A stretch of 64,000 nucleotides of DNA from Tetrahymena elliotti 4EA (lineage: Eukaryota > Ciliophora > Oligohymenophorea > Hymenostomatida > Tetrahymenidae): positions 2,147,035 to 2,211,034 of the forward strand of contig JH720295.1 in NCBI GenBank assembly GCA_000231825.2, given 5' to 3'. Numbering within the stretch: the first letter of the stretch is position 1; each line of letters starts with the position of its first letter. Below are positions 48,375-61,778 of this stretch, in pieces. The notes beneath the pieces are model-generated. The model saw nothing but the letters and a program-made list of their open reading frames with translations. It did no database searches and was not told the DNA's origin. The position numbers were made by a program, and so were the translations under genes.

Positions 48375-51300
48375 ATGCAGTAAAATCTATCAAATCAGCT
48401 GGTTATTATTCCTAGAGAGCTTGTCTATGCTGATGTATAGCCTCACTCTACATAGGAGTAGTCATTTATTATAAAAAACAAGCAAGCAAATTAAAGTTTT
48501 GAGTTGTTTTTCGACAATTACGATCCTTAGAAATATGAAATGACACCAAATAGAATGCAATTAAAACCATATCAAGACCAATTAGTTGTTGTTAAAATTA
48601 ACATAGACCAAATGAATTCTAATTTCTCATTAAAAGATTAAATTCTAATTAAAGATGCTAATTCAAATCAATCAATTCCTGTTTCAATTACTTTACTTCC
48701 TGCATCTTAATTGTCTCACTTAAGTCCATATCATTCTCCAAATCAAGTAAATAAAATGACATGTACAAGGCTACATCTCTTTAAATTTTCAAAATAAAAT
48801 AATATGCTCAATTGTTTGTTTATTGTTATTCCAAGGATATTTTAAGATAATTTAACAATGAAAATTAATTTAAAATTTGAAAATTTAAAGAGAAATTATT
48901 TTAAATTTATAAAATTAATTTGATAAAAATGAATGAATAAAAATAGTTAGATGAATATGAGTTAAAGGAAAAGTATTGGTAGGAATATTATGATAGAAAG
49001 GCCAATGAAAGCAAATTATTGAGTGAGAGAGTGGAAGATTACAGAAATATTGAGGAGGAAATTGTTAAGCTAAACGAAGAGCATCAAAGACAACTTGATG
49101 AAAAAGATGAGGAAATCAGAACTCTTACTCATGAATTGCATTAAAGTCAATAGCAAGCATAAATATATAGATAGCAATATGAAGACCTAGAGGCAGATTT
49201 TACCAATTATAAGAACAGAAAGGAAGCGGAAATAAGACAATTTGAAAGCTCTTTGGAGAGTGATTAAAATAGATTCAATACAAGACTATAAGCCTAAGAA
49301 ATCAGTAACTCTCCTGCATTTAAGCTCAACGAATATAATCAACAAAGAATAGCAAAAATAGAAAGCGAGCTTAGTCAACTAACTCTCAATTACAATTTAG
49401 CAACAGGCTAACTCAATGAAGAAAAAAAGCAAAAAAAGCTTCTTAGTGATAAAGTAAATCAATTAAAACTTGAAAACGACAGACTTCTAGATGAGTTGCA
49501 AGGAGTCAAAGAGTCTGAAGCAAGCAATTATTCTAATCTCTGCTCAAAATACGAACTAGCCATGAGACAACTAGACCATGCAGAAAGTAACTAACTCTAT
49601 CTCTTTTTTTTCTTTTTCATTCAATTTTCCTTAAATCAACAAGATATTTATTTTTCATTTTATTATTTTATTTTTAAATTACTGATTCTATTTAAGCCAC
49701 TTACTTGTTTTGTTTTTTTCAATTTTCATTTTATTTTTCTAAAAATCCCTGTAAATTGAAATTTATTTTTCTTAAAACTGCTTTCAATTTGGCTTTATTT
49801 TCATTTATTTTTTGTTTGATTTGCTTGAAATTTTCATTTTATTTCTCACAATTCCTTGATTTTTCTTTTAATTGGTTTAAAATTTTTCTTTATTTTCATT
49901 TATTTTTTGTTTGGTCTAATTTAAATTTTCGCTTTGCTTGCTTGAACTTTTTAATTTATCTTTAGAAAATATTGTTATTGAGCAAATAAAAAATGTTTTA
50001 ATTGATTTTTGATTGGGTAAAATTTTGTTAAATAAAAAAAAGAGCAACGCAAGCAGTTAGAGGAGGAGTTGTAGATAAAGTCTGGAAACAGGGAAAATAA
50101 ATAGTCAGGAAATGGATAAGAAACAGAAGATTTGGTGTAATAAATAAGAGTTTTGAAGTTAAAGAACGAATAGTTGGAAAAGAGGGAACTTAAAATAGTT
50201 GAGGAAAAGACTAGATTAGAGTTACTTTATAATGATTTACTCTCAGAATATAATTAAATGAAGACAGAATTTAGTGTTTATAAATCACATCACAAATATC
50301 CTGGAGAAGGGTAGACAAGTATGGGATTGAGCAATAACAATAATAACCGAATGAACTATAATTACACTTCAACTGATTCTTTTAATAATAACAATAATAA
50401 CAACAATAATAGTATAAACGAATAACAAGAAGGAATAATTAGTTTATACAAACAATAAACAGAAAGTCTTAAGAAATAAATCTAAGATTTGGAAATTGCT
50501 ATTAATAGATTTGAAGAAAAAGAGAAGGAAAATAAGAAAAAAATGGTCATTTTAGAAAAGGAAAAAGAAAATCTTTAATAAAATGCTAAATACATGACAA
50601 ACCTAATTGATGATTTAGAGTTCAAGGCAAAAGAAGTAGAAGACAGATATAGAACTGATGTTATTGATCTTTAATAGAAAAACTTAGAGCTTCAAGGAAA
50701 ACTCTATGCTCTTGAAAAGGAAAACACAACCTAAAGAGATGAAATTCAAAACAGTGAATATCTCAAAGAAAAAATTGAAATTATTTCTAAAGTCAACCAA
50801 AAATTCGAATTGGTAATCAATCAATTAATCCTCTTCAACATTTATCTTTATTATTTAGCTAAATAATCAATAGAAAAGTTAAAATCAAACAACATCACAA
50901 GAAAATTAAAATCCTATGATTGTTCGAGTGAGTTTTTGAATCATTAAATTATATTTTATAAGGAAGAAAGGTTTTTTAATTTATTCTAAAAATAAAAATA
51001 AAATCCTAATAAAAAATTGATAAAACTTTGAATCAGTAAGTGAGTGATTTATGATACTTAATTTATTTAACAATCAAAAAAACAAAAAAAAATCAAAAAA
51101 AGGAAATTATTGAACAACTAAAAATATTAATTCAATCAAATAAAGCAATAAGAAAATAAATATTCTCTTGCTTTTTTTGTTTTGAGTTATTTTCTTTCAA
51201 GACTCAGAAATTTTAAAAATAAAAAATTACTAAAAAGTCAATTAATGTAAGTTCAATTACTTTGAATTTAGATCCTCTAAATAGATAAAAGAATTTGTGT

Positions 51301-54300
51301 AGTCCATCTAAAAAATAACAATAATATTGTTAAATTTTTAAAAATTTTAATCTCAAGAAAGATAAAAATCAAAATATTACTAAAAATTGAACAAAATGGC
51401 TGCTTTTTAAGATTTTAAAATTGAATAACTCTTCAAAAATTAAAGGAGAAGCTTAATTAATATCAATGATAATTTCGGTAGCATAACAAAATTCCAACAA
51501 AATAAAAGCTTTATCCAAATAAAATCAAAGGATTAAAAAAGAAAATATTTGAATTATTTTATGCTGAAAAGAATTTAATGAATAAAAATGATGTTCTTTC
51601 TTTTAATTAATTTTAACTTTTTAAATGATTGAATGAAAATAGGATATTAAGCAATTAAAGTTGAAGAATTAAGAAGAAATGCAGCAAATGAAATAAGATT
51701 TAGAAAATTATGAATCTTTGAAGTTATCATATGAAAGAAGAATTGAGGAATATGAACATGACAATAAAATTTTACAAAAGACATGTGAAGATAAGGATAA
51801 TATTATTAAAAAATTGAGTGATGAGAATGAAGATTTGGATCATCGTTGCTAATTATTGATGTCAGAAAATTCTAAGATAAATGAATTGAACAGAAAATAT
51901 GGCATTGAAATAGAAAGAGTTATTGCTTAGTTAAATGCTTCTAAAGAGCAGACTGACTGGGCTGAGGGAAAATTCAAGGTTGATTTGATTATGAAATTAT
52001 ATGGTGAAGTTAATTAATAAAAATATTTTTTCTCTTTTTAGGAAATACTGAAAGAAAAAGAACAACTTTAGAAAGAGCTGAATATACTTGAAATATAAAC
52101 AAAGCACACTGATGTAATTGATGCTTAAGTTATAGAAGAACTTAATGAACTTAGAGAATAAATGAGAAGATTTAGTTTTGAGAAAGAGAGAATTTATTAT
52201 TAACTTAAAATTGAAGAAGATGTATTCATTTATTCTAATTTTCTTTATTCAATTTAAATTGTTTTAATTTTTTATTGTTAAAGAACGATCCTACTTCAGT
52301 GTCTTAAAAAACAGATATGATTAGATTTATGAAGCAAATTGAATTAAAGTTTAAAACACTTTAAAATGATACTTCTATTGAGACGAGTTAACTTAAAAAC
52401 GAACTTGCTAATACAAAGAGAGAGCTTGAAATTTAAATATAACAATATACTGTAAATTTAATCTTTTATTTTCTTTAATAATTCTTGCTTTTTTTTAACT
52501 TAGGATTTGAAGATAATTGTTGACAAAAAAGAATAAGATTATTTGAAAATAGCTGAAGAAAAGAGAATCTAAAATAATGATTTGACGAAATAAAGAGAAT
52601 AGTATGCTGATATCTAAAGATAAGTTGAATAATTGAATGCCTAAAAACAAATTGAAGATAAATAAAAATTAGATTTAATCGCTCAGCTTTAACAAGAAAT
52701 AGAAAAGCAAGAAGAAGCTGTTAATGTTATGAGAGAGGTATTTTATTTATTTTCTATTTTTACATCATATTTTTGTTTATTTTAAATTATCTTATTGATA
52801 AGAGATATTTGTTTGTAATAATATGATTTTTTCTTCATTTTAATTGTTGGTTTTTTATTAATTATTGGTTAATTTATGAAAGGAAATGATGAACTAGAAC
52901 AAAGTATTTAAGGAGGTGAAGAACTCGTAGGAAAGTGCAATGTAGAATATGAAATAGAAGTTTATAGGAGACTTGAATGAAATATATTAGAAATTTAATA
53001 GTTATATGAACTAAGCTCAATCAGAATCTTCTAAAAAAACAGGCACAACTAATATTAGGGATGATAAGAAGTATATTTAGAGAATGTTTGAGACATATGC
53101 TGAGAATGTAAATGTTGTTTCACATAAAGAAGCTTTGATTAAGAAGCTTTAAGATAAGGAGAAGAAGATGCAAGATAAAGAGAAGACTTTGCTTAAAGAG
53201 ATAGAGAGATTGAATGAAATCAATAAGAAATACTCTGAAGATTTCTAATAAATGCAGAAAAAAGGATACACTCTTTCAATAGGATCTAAGAGATAAATTG
53301 TTCCTGGATAAAAATCATCAGGAAATACATTTAATGTATTAAATGAAACTAATATTTCTAAGAATCCTAACAAGAATAATAATAATAATAACTAAAACAG
53401 CAACAATTACTCTTAAAATGATATCTCTGTTTCTTTTATCAACTAAAATGAAGAATCTACTACCAAATCTACACTTAAATTAAAAGATATTGCCACTCTA
53501 GAAGCCTAACTCTTTACTACTAAAACAACCTTAGAATAATCTAAAGAAGAAGTCGCCTTCTTAAAAGATTACACTAAAGACTTAAAGGAAGATCTTGAAA
53601 AGTAAACATTTTCTTTCTGATAAAAAATAAGAAAAAAATTAATTTGAAATTTCACTAAAAATTTAACACTCAAGAATAAATTTTTATTTAATTCTTTTGT
53701 TAAAGATTTTTTTAAGTTCTATTTAAAATATTAATTCAAAATATTTTTTGTTGAATAGATTGTAGAAGAAAGAAGAAGAACTTTTAGAAGAAAACAGATC
53801 ATTGTAAATAAAACTTAATGACCAACTTAAATAGAACAAGGCTGATAAAGAAAAGTATTTAGCTGATATTGAATTAGTTAAGAGCTAATACTTTACACCT
53901 GAGAACTATCAAGAAAAAATCTAATAAATTGAATTGAAAGATAAATAAATTAAAGAACTCAAGGATGAAATCAATAGAAAGAAAGACTTAGTTTAAAGTG
54001 TTAAGTAGCTCAAAGAAGAGTAATCTTATGACATGAAGACTCTCCAAGTTGAAATCGAGAGATTGTAAAAAGAACTAGAAAAATACAAAATTAGAGCAAA
54101 GTAAAAATTATTTCTTTTTTTTATAAAATTAAAGATATTTTCTTCAAATTTGTTCAAGAGATATCTATTTAATAGATATTGGTAAATTTATCATTTTATT
54201 TATTGAGGATATTATCTTCTTATTTATTGAAGAGATTTTCTTCTAATTTATTCCTTCTTTAGAAGAAGCCAAAAATATCATTTATCTAGATATTTCTTAG

Positions 54301-55817
54301 ATTCTAAATAATCTTAAAATACATTATCATCTTATTAATTCAGGATAGTATCTCATTTATTTTATTCATTGATAAGAATATCTCCCTAGTTATTCAGAGA
54401 CTACCTTTTTACTTTTTTATTTATGATATTTTTCTAATTTTTATATGAGATATTCTTCTAAAGGATGAAATTTAATCAAAAACAGCATTTTTTATTCATT
54501 TTTGAGATTATTGAGATTCTAAAAATAGCTTATTGAAGAAACTTTCTTCTTATTTATTGAGGATATTATCTATCTATATACTTTAGTTTATTAATTGATA
54601 AGAATAAGTATCTTCTTATTTATTTAAGGGATTCCATTATTTTTAAATAAAGAGATCATCCATCATCTAATTTATTATAAAGCTAATCTTTTGATTTCTT
54701 GATGAAATTATATTTTATGAATGAGACAATTTTCTAGTTTCTAGATTATTAAATCTTCTAATATTTAGATAGAATCTTCTTCCTATTTTCAGATGATTTT
54801 ATCTTCCAATTTATCTCAGATTATCTTTAAAATTTGTTGTGAATTTTCTTTTTTAAGAGGAGAAGATCCTTTTATCATTTAAGGATTTGATTTTGAGATC
54901 TATTATGGAATTTATTTTTATCTTTTGAATATTAAGTTTGTTTTATCAAAATATTTAGTAAGGCAACTTAGTAGATGAGTGGACCTACAAAAGAGATGAA
55001 AACTTAATTAGAAAGCTTAAAGGAAGTAGAGAAGAAGTTAACTAAGGAAAATGAGGAGCTGCTTGAATAATAGAAAAAATTGAAGGCTGAACTCACTAGA
55101 GCAAATGCAACAATAAAAGAATTGAGAAATAAAACTGAATAATAGCAATTAAATAGTGAGTAATTGAATGAAAACAATGAATAATTAGAAAAGACAAAAG
55201 ATTAATTAAAGAAATTGAAGAGTGAAGTAGACAGGAAAGACACTTCTATTAAATCACTTAAAACAAAATTAGAAAATGCTACTGCTGAGCTTGAAGAACT
55301 AAAAGGAAGCTCAAAAAATTTGGTTTCTAAGAATGACTTTTTATCTGAATAAAAGAAATCTGACTAAGCTAAGGTCTAGCTGAAGAAGTCAGAAGCACAG
55401 ATCAGCATGCTTGTCTTTTTATTAAAGAGAATCTTTAGAGATAATTTTGTTAATTTGTAAAAAGCCAAGGCATCTTCTAGACCTTTGACAAGCTCTGATT
55501 TTGCAACACAGCCTACAAGATCATAGTAATAACCAGCAGCATTGAATAAATTTTCTGAATCTGTAAATATACTTGGATTATCTCCAGAAGAAATAGATCA
55601 ATTTTTAGATCCTTATTAATCTAGTTATAAAAATGTACAATCTTCTCAACATAACTATAATGTTTCTCATGCTACTGAATTCTATTCAGACTTAATGGAT
55701 AGATTTGAAAGAGAACTTGAAAATATAGATGAAAATATTAATGTAAACTCCTTATATCAAATGCTTTATTCAGTTATTGAAGAAAGAGTTGATCTTGTCA
55801 AAAGTTATAAAGTTTGA
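48375..55817 (+). CDS. ASH/MSP-domain long coiled-coil protein, ten exons
   Basis: 1539-aa protein. Exons: 48375-48746, 48947-49586, 50043-50812, 51643-51978, 52042-52221, 52284-52451, 52504-52737, 52883-53601, 53759-54100 and 54959-55817. All joins keep phase. Residues about 8-110 look like an ASH/MSP immunoglobulin-type domain: VIIPRELVYADVQPHSTQEQ, SFIIKNKQANQSFELFF, YEMTPNRMQLKPYQDQLVVV, ILIKDANSNQSIPVSITLLP. This is the pattern of membrane-opposed, centrosomal and ciliary proteins (MSP, SPD-2, Hydin group). Residues 125 to about 1350 are almost continuous coiled coil, interrupted by Asn-rich loops. The end (LGLSPEEIDQFLDPYQSS, DLMDRFERELENIDENINVN, LYQMLYSVIEERVDLVKSYK) is acidic and ordered. 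Domain plus coil suggest a basal-body, centriole or axoneme structural protein. The exact orthologue is unknown. Introns reach 858 bases. Confidence 0.82.
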
Positions 55818-56846
55818 TTTATTTTTGCAAAGAAACAAACAAACAAACAAACAAAGAAATTGATAAATATTCTCAAAAAATAATTAAAACCTTCCTTCAT
55901 ATTCAACAACAAAGACTAATTATAAAAAAAAGAAAAGATTCATCAAAATTCTTTTATGTCTAAAAATTAAAATTTATTTATATAATCATAGATTAATTGT
56001 AAAGAAACCAACCACACCAACCCACTTTATATTATTTGTAAAGTATCTTCTAAATTTTGTTCACTATATATCATTCATTCATTGATTTTATTTATTTTGG
56101 AAGTACGAATTGTTTTGTTTGTTTTTCATCCATCTATCAGTTATTTAAGATATTTTATTTTAAAGAATTTTTTATTTCCAAAAGTTAAAGATAAATTGAT
56201 TTAAAAAATAAAAGTAGTTAATCCTAAGAAATAAGCAATATCTACCTAATTGAATAATAAAGTCTTTAGAAAATACTTTTCAAATAATTTAAATTTATTA
56301 CTATTTAACATATGTCGTTTAAAAATAATTTACTCGCTTAATTGTTCAGAAAATTTAAACTGTCTTGTAAATTTGATTTACCAAACATATTTCACTCACC
56401 AATTTATTTAATTCAAATTGTTTATTTTAAAAAGATTAAATTTTTTTAAACTAGTTATAATCATTTTCAGATACATTTTTAAATAAATGATATTAAATAT
56501 CAATTAAGTATTATCCAATTTATTAGTTATTTTATTTAACAAAATTGTTTCTGTTTATACATAAAATACTAAGGAAGGGTTGTAGTTATTTTATTCTTTC
56601 TTTATAAAAAATGTAAATAAAAATTTTTATTTCTTTAAAGTATGTTTTTGTGAATATATTATTTATTTATTTCCCTCCAAATTATTTATTGCTCAAAAGT
56701 AAAAATTTTGATCAGAATCGAACGTTTAAATCATAAATAATATTCACCAGATAAAAAATAGAAAATAATTGAAATCTTTTTTAGTTTAATTTATTCTTTT
56801 GAATTTTTAATAAATAAAGTCTTAAATTAAAATTAGATTTTAAGAA
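55818..56846. other. Intergenic, AT-rich
   Basis: AAAC repeats lie at 55830-55854. The block TTATTTATTTCCCTCCAAATTATTTATT...GATCAGAA at about 56665-56720 recurs at 59472-59528, at a similar distance before the next paralogue. It is therefore a duplicated promoter/5' region. No gene seen. Confidence 0.6.
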
Positions 56847-58984
56847 ATGAATAACTTAAGATATAACATTTTTATTAACAAGCTGGAGAATGGGTAAAAC
56901 TTTATAATTGATCTTTTAAAAGAAGATTATCAGAGCATTCTAAATGAATTATCAAGCTTTCTGAATTAATAAGAACAAGAATAGCAGTTTGAGATAGAAG
57001 TTAATTTAGGTTTAGGGATAAGCTAATTAGTAGAAAAAAAATATTAGGAACCATTTTATGATAAGGTCAGATATAATCTGAAGTTTTTTATTGAATATAT
57101 TTAAAGTATGTTTGGATTTTAAATAATTTCTATTTTAACCTTCAAAAACCTTGATTACTTACTAAATGTTGGTGATATTTTACTTCAATTTGTTAAAGAT
57201 TTTAGATAGCTAAATGATCTAGTCATTTATTAAACAAAAGAGCTTTCTGGATATTATTTTAATTAGCTCCTAAGTGCAATCTGTTTAAACAGAGAAAGTT
57301 TAAACAAGCTAACTCTTGCATGCAGCATATAAGATGAACAAGTTAATATTGAGATTCCAGCATAATTAAAATAAATCTAGCATTTATGTTTAACTGATTT
57401 AAAATAGTAGAAGCTATTAGATGTCTTTAAAATAGCTAAAGAAATAGTAAATGTTAAAATATTTAATCATTTCAGTTCTAAAGTGAGAATCAATAAAATA
57501 GTTGATGGACTACAATTGCTGAAGAATTGTCTTTAAAATTTTCAACTTTCAATATATATGAATTAGTTGCTACAATCCAAAGACTGCTTAAAAGGGATTG
57601 AAAAATTGTAAAATCTAAGAAGTTTTGCCTTATATACTCTTAATATAAAAAATTAAAATCTGGATATTCAAAAGCTAAAGAAACTAGAAAAGTTAAGTCT
57701 TAATTTTTCTGATGCAATAAATTATGTATCGAAATATCATAACTTAAATTAGCTGCTTGAATTAGAAATTTTTATTGGATCATGCAATGCTAATGAATTA
57801 AATCTTAAATAATTGAAGAATTTAAACATTTTAAAATTAAAAGTCAGACAAGTCCTTCGGACAGACACAAAAAAAACAATAAATTGCTTAGAAAAATTTT
57901 CTGAAATTGGTCATCAATTAGATCATCTCAAAATAGATTTTAGTGAATCAAATTACTTTAATCATAATTTAATGAATTCGAAATTGATAACAAGTATTGG
58001 ACTTTTATTTGAAAAATGTGATGAAAAAACTGTTATTCATCTAATAACTAAAAATTGTCTATTCAATATGGAAAAAAGATTTGAAATAGCTCTGCAATTA
58101 AAGAAAGTTAAAAATATTAAGAATTTCACTTAAATGACATTTGTTTTGAGAATTTATTAAAAAATCCTCTTGTAATATCTTCTTCATTATTACGTGAAAA
58201 ATTTCCTTATTACCTATCAATTTTATCAAATTAAAATGAAAAAAATTATCTTATTGAATTTCAATATGATATTTTAGAAGATAGTTATAAAATTCTAAAA
58301 AATTATGAAATCTTGTTCTCAAATTATAAACAATTTTAAATCTCTTACATGTAATTTTATGGAAAAAACAATTTAAAAATATCAGAAAATTTTTTAGATC
58401 TTATTAGTGAAGAAACAGTTTTTTTAAGTATTCCAAACAATTTTTAATATAAAAGTATAATCAATCATTCTAAGTAGTTAGCTAAGCTTTAAAAGATTGT
58501 ATTTTAAGATAATAATGTTGATAGACTTATGCATATTCAACCAAACTAGCTTAAAAAGCATTTCAATTAAAATTTGCATTTAATATTTCCAAATTTATAT
58601 TCATCATATTAAGATAGTAAATAAAATTATCAGTAAATATTTGATATTGAAGGATATATTATAGAAATAACAATTAAAAGTGATTTTCTTTTTCAAGATT
58701 TCCTCGATCTTTTTCAATTAATTTTAAATAAAAAAAATATTATTTACTTAAGACTTTTAGATGATTATGGCGATTATGGTATGTATTCAGAACATGAAGA
58801 TGATGGTGATGATAATAATGAATATTATTCTTCAGAATACCTTAAATACTAACACAAAAAAGTAATTACAATTTATACATAAAACATTAAAATTTAAGTC
58901 TTAAAAATCAATTCATTTAATAAATATTTTATTGAAGATGTTAGATTGAATCCTAAATTAATTTACTTAGATTTGTATTTTTGA
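56847..58984 (+). pseudogene. LRR-family paralogue 1, one-base frameshift
   Basis: First of three tandem paralogues. It starts MNNLRYNIFINKLENGQNFI and matches paralogue 2 codon for codon (VNLGLGISQLVEKKY, LNFSDAINYVSKY, LFEKCDEKTVIHLITKNCLF). At about 58110 one base is missing: AAAAATATTAAGAATTT here against AAAAACTATTAAGAATTT there. From there the homologous frame is the next one, continuing EFHLNDICFENLL... to the same end (LVYLDLYF-like) and TGA at 58982-58984. Because only TGA stops, the original frame stays open another 280 codons to TGA at 58947. An automatic annotation would therefore give a 700-aa protein with a nonsense C-terminus. A pseudogene, a recent mutation or a sequencing error are all possible. 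Confidence 0.8.
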
Positions 58985-59669
58985 TTTTTATTTGTTATAT
59001 ATCAAAAAAAATAAATGACTTATTTCTTTTCAAAAATCCATCTATTACTAATTTCATGTTTTCATCTAAATTTTATGAACATAATTCAAATATAAAGCAA
59101 AATAGCATAAAGAAAACAAAATTATACTCCATTCAAAAAATTAGTTTTTCAGGTCAGTATTTTATTTATCATTTTAATATATCAGTTTAATCTATTTTAA
59201 AAAAAAATATGAATCATTTTAGTTCATCATACAATATATTCGCTTTCATTTATTAAAAAAGCTTTTAATTTTTTAAATTTAAACTTAAAAAAATATAAAA
59301 AAATTAATAAATAAATACTCAATAAAAAATTAAAAAGAAAAAATCTAAAAAATAAAGTTTTTAAATTATTAAATATTTTTATGTAGAAAAAGTGTTATTG
59401 TTATATCAAGGATAAAAATTATTTTTGGTTTTGTTTATTTATTTGTTTGTAGTATTTTTTATGTAGAAATGTTATTTATTTCCCTCCAAATTATTTATTA
59501 CTCACAAGTAAACGTTTTTGATCAGAAGAATGAAAAAATCATAAATCATATTCAACACATAATTTTTTTTGTTACAAAATTACAAAATATTTGATATCTT
59601 TTTTTTATTTAATTTCTTCTTTTTAATTTAAACAAAAAAAAAGATTAAATAAAAATTCGATATTGAGGA
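58985..59669. other. Spacer between LRR paralogues 1 and 2
   Basis: The first 180 bases match the 3' flank of paralogue 2 (61779-61955), so they were copied along with the gene. The 69-codon frame at 58981-59190 is this 3' region and probably not a gene. The 5' block shared with paralogue 1 lies at 59472-59528. Confidence 0.6.
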
Positions 59670-61778
59670 ATGAATAATTTCAGATATAACATATTTATTT
59701 AAAAATTAGAGAATAGATAAAACTTTATAATTGATCTTTTAAAAGAAGATTATCAGAGCAATCTAAATTAATTATCAAGCTTTCTGAATTAATAAGAATA
59801 ATAGTTTGAATTAGAAGTTAATTTAGGTTTAGGAATAGGCCAATTAGTAGAAAAAAAATATTTGGAACCATTTTATGAGAGGATCAGATATAATTTAAAG
59901 TTTGTTATTAATTATATCTAAAATATGGCATCATTTTAAATGATTTCAACTTTAACATTCAAAAGCTTTGATTGTTTGTTCAATGTAGATGATATTTTAC
60001 TTCATTTTGTCAAAGATTTTAAATAACTAAATAATCTAGCTATTTATTAAAAAAAAGAGTTTTCAATTGATTTTTTTAATTAGCTCCTCAGTGCAATCTG
60101 TTTAAACAGAGAGTCTCTCAATAAGCTAACTCTTGTATTCAACTTATAAGATGATTAAGCGAAAATTGAGATTCCATAATAATTAAAATAAATCTAGCAT
60201 TTATGTTTAAGTGATTTGACTTAGTAGAAGCTATTAGATGTCTTTAAAATAGCGAAAGAAATAACACGTGTTGATATATCTTACAATTTGAATTCTAATG
60301 TGAGAATGAATAAAATAGTTGAAGAATTGTAAGTGTTGAAGAATTGTCTTTAAAATATTCAGCTTTAAATAGATATGAATTAGCTGCTACAATACAAAGA
60401 CTGCTTGAAAGGGATTGAAAAATTGGAAAATCTTAGAACCTTTGCCTTAAAAACTTCAAATCTAAAAAATTAAAATCTGGATATTCAAAAGCTAAAGAAA
60501 TTAGAAAAGTTAAGTCTTAATTTTTCTGATGCAATAGATTATGTATCTAAATATCCTAACTTAAATTAGCTCATTGAATTAAAAATTTGTATAGGGTCAT
60601 ACGATGCTAATGAATTAATACTGAAATCATTGAAGAATTTAAGAATTTTAAAATTAAAAGTCTAGTAAGTCTTGGGAACAGAAACAAAAAAAACAATAAG
60701 CTGTTTAGAAAAATTTTCTGAAATCGCTCATCAATTAGATGACCTCTAAATAGATTTTAGTGAATCAAATTATTTTTGTAATAATTAAATGAATTCAAAA
60801 GTAATAGCAAGCTTTGGACATTTATTTGAAAAATGTGATGAAAAAACTGTTATTCATTTAATAACTAAAAATTGTATATTCAATATGGAAAAAAGATTTG
60901 AAATAGCTATGCAATTAAAGAAAGTTAAAAACTATTAAGAATTTATCTTAAATGATGCTTGTCTCTTTAGATACTAATAAAATTCTAATGTAATATCTTT
61001 CGGAAGATTAAAAGAAAAATTCCCATACTATTTATCTATTTTCTCTAATTGCTAAAATAAAGAAAATTATGTTATTGAATTTAGATCAGACATTTTAGAA
61101 AATAGTTATCAAATTCTAAAAAAATATGAAATCTTGTTCTCAAATTTTAAAGGCTTTTAAATTACTTACATTTAAGAAAACAACCAATTAAAAATATCAG
61201 AAAATTTTTTAGATCTTATTAGCGAAGAAACAGTTTTTTTAAGTGTCCCATAAAATTTTTAACATAAAAGTTTAATCAATCATTCTAAGTAGTTAACTAT
61301 GCTTTAAAAGATTGAATTTGAAGAAATATCTGTTGATACATTTATACAGCATATTGAACCTAATTAACTTAAAAAGCATTTCAATAACAATTTGCATCTA
61401 ATATTTACAAATTTCTGTGCATAATATAAAAATAGTAAATAAAATTATCAGTAAATATTTGATATTGAAGGATATATTATTGAAATGACAATTAAAAGTC
61501 ATTTTCTTTTTAAACACTTCCCAGAACTTTTTTAATTAATTTTAAATAAAAAAAATATAATCTACTTAAGACTTCTAGCTGATAATGCTTATTATGGTGA
61601 TGACGATGATGATAAGGTAAAATATTCCTAAAAACTTAAATTCTAACACAGAAAATTAATTACAAATTATTCATAAAGCATTAAACTATAAGTCTTAACA
61701 ATCAGTTCATTTAATAAATATTTTTTAGAAGATATTAAATTGAATCCTAAATTAGTTTACTTAGATTTGTATTTTTGA
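59670..61778 (+). CDS. LRR-family paralogue 2, intact
   Basis: 702-aa single-exon protein, ATG at 59670, TGA at 61776-61778, read with TAA/TAG as Gln. It opens with a conserved head (MNNFRYNIFIQKLENRQNFI, NLGLGIGQLVEKKYLEPFY). Irregular leucine-rich repeats follow from about residue 110 to 430: KLTLVFNLQD, IQHLCLSDLTQQKLLDVFK, LENLRTFALKTSNLKNQNLD, KLEKLSLNFSDAIDYVSKY. The C-terminal half is less regular (LFEKCDEKTVIHLITKNC, EKFPYYLSIFSN, NFLDLISEETVFLSVP) with a D-rich loop (GDDDDDK) near the end. It belongs to a large lineage-expanded ciliate LRR family whose function I do not know. No signal peptide or membrane helix is visible, so it is probably cytosolic. Confidence 0.85.

Noticed and set aside
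49705..49965. 86-aa Phe-rich ORF
   Set aside because: It lies wholly in the T-rich intron between exons 2 and 3 of the ASH/coiled-coil gene. Both exons join in phase across it.
58981..59190. 69-aa ORF after LRR paralogue 1
   Set aside because: It overlaps the TGA of the paralogue and matches the 3' flank of paralogue 2, where the frame is not kept. It is probably untranslated.
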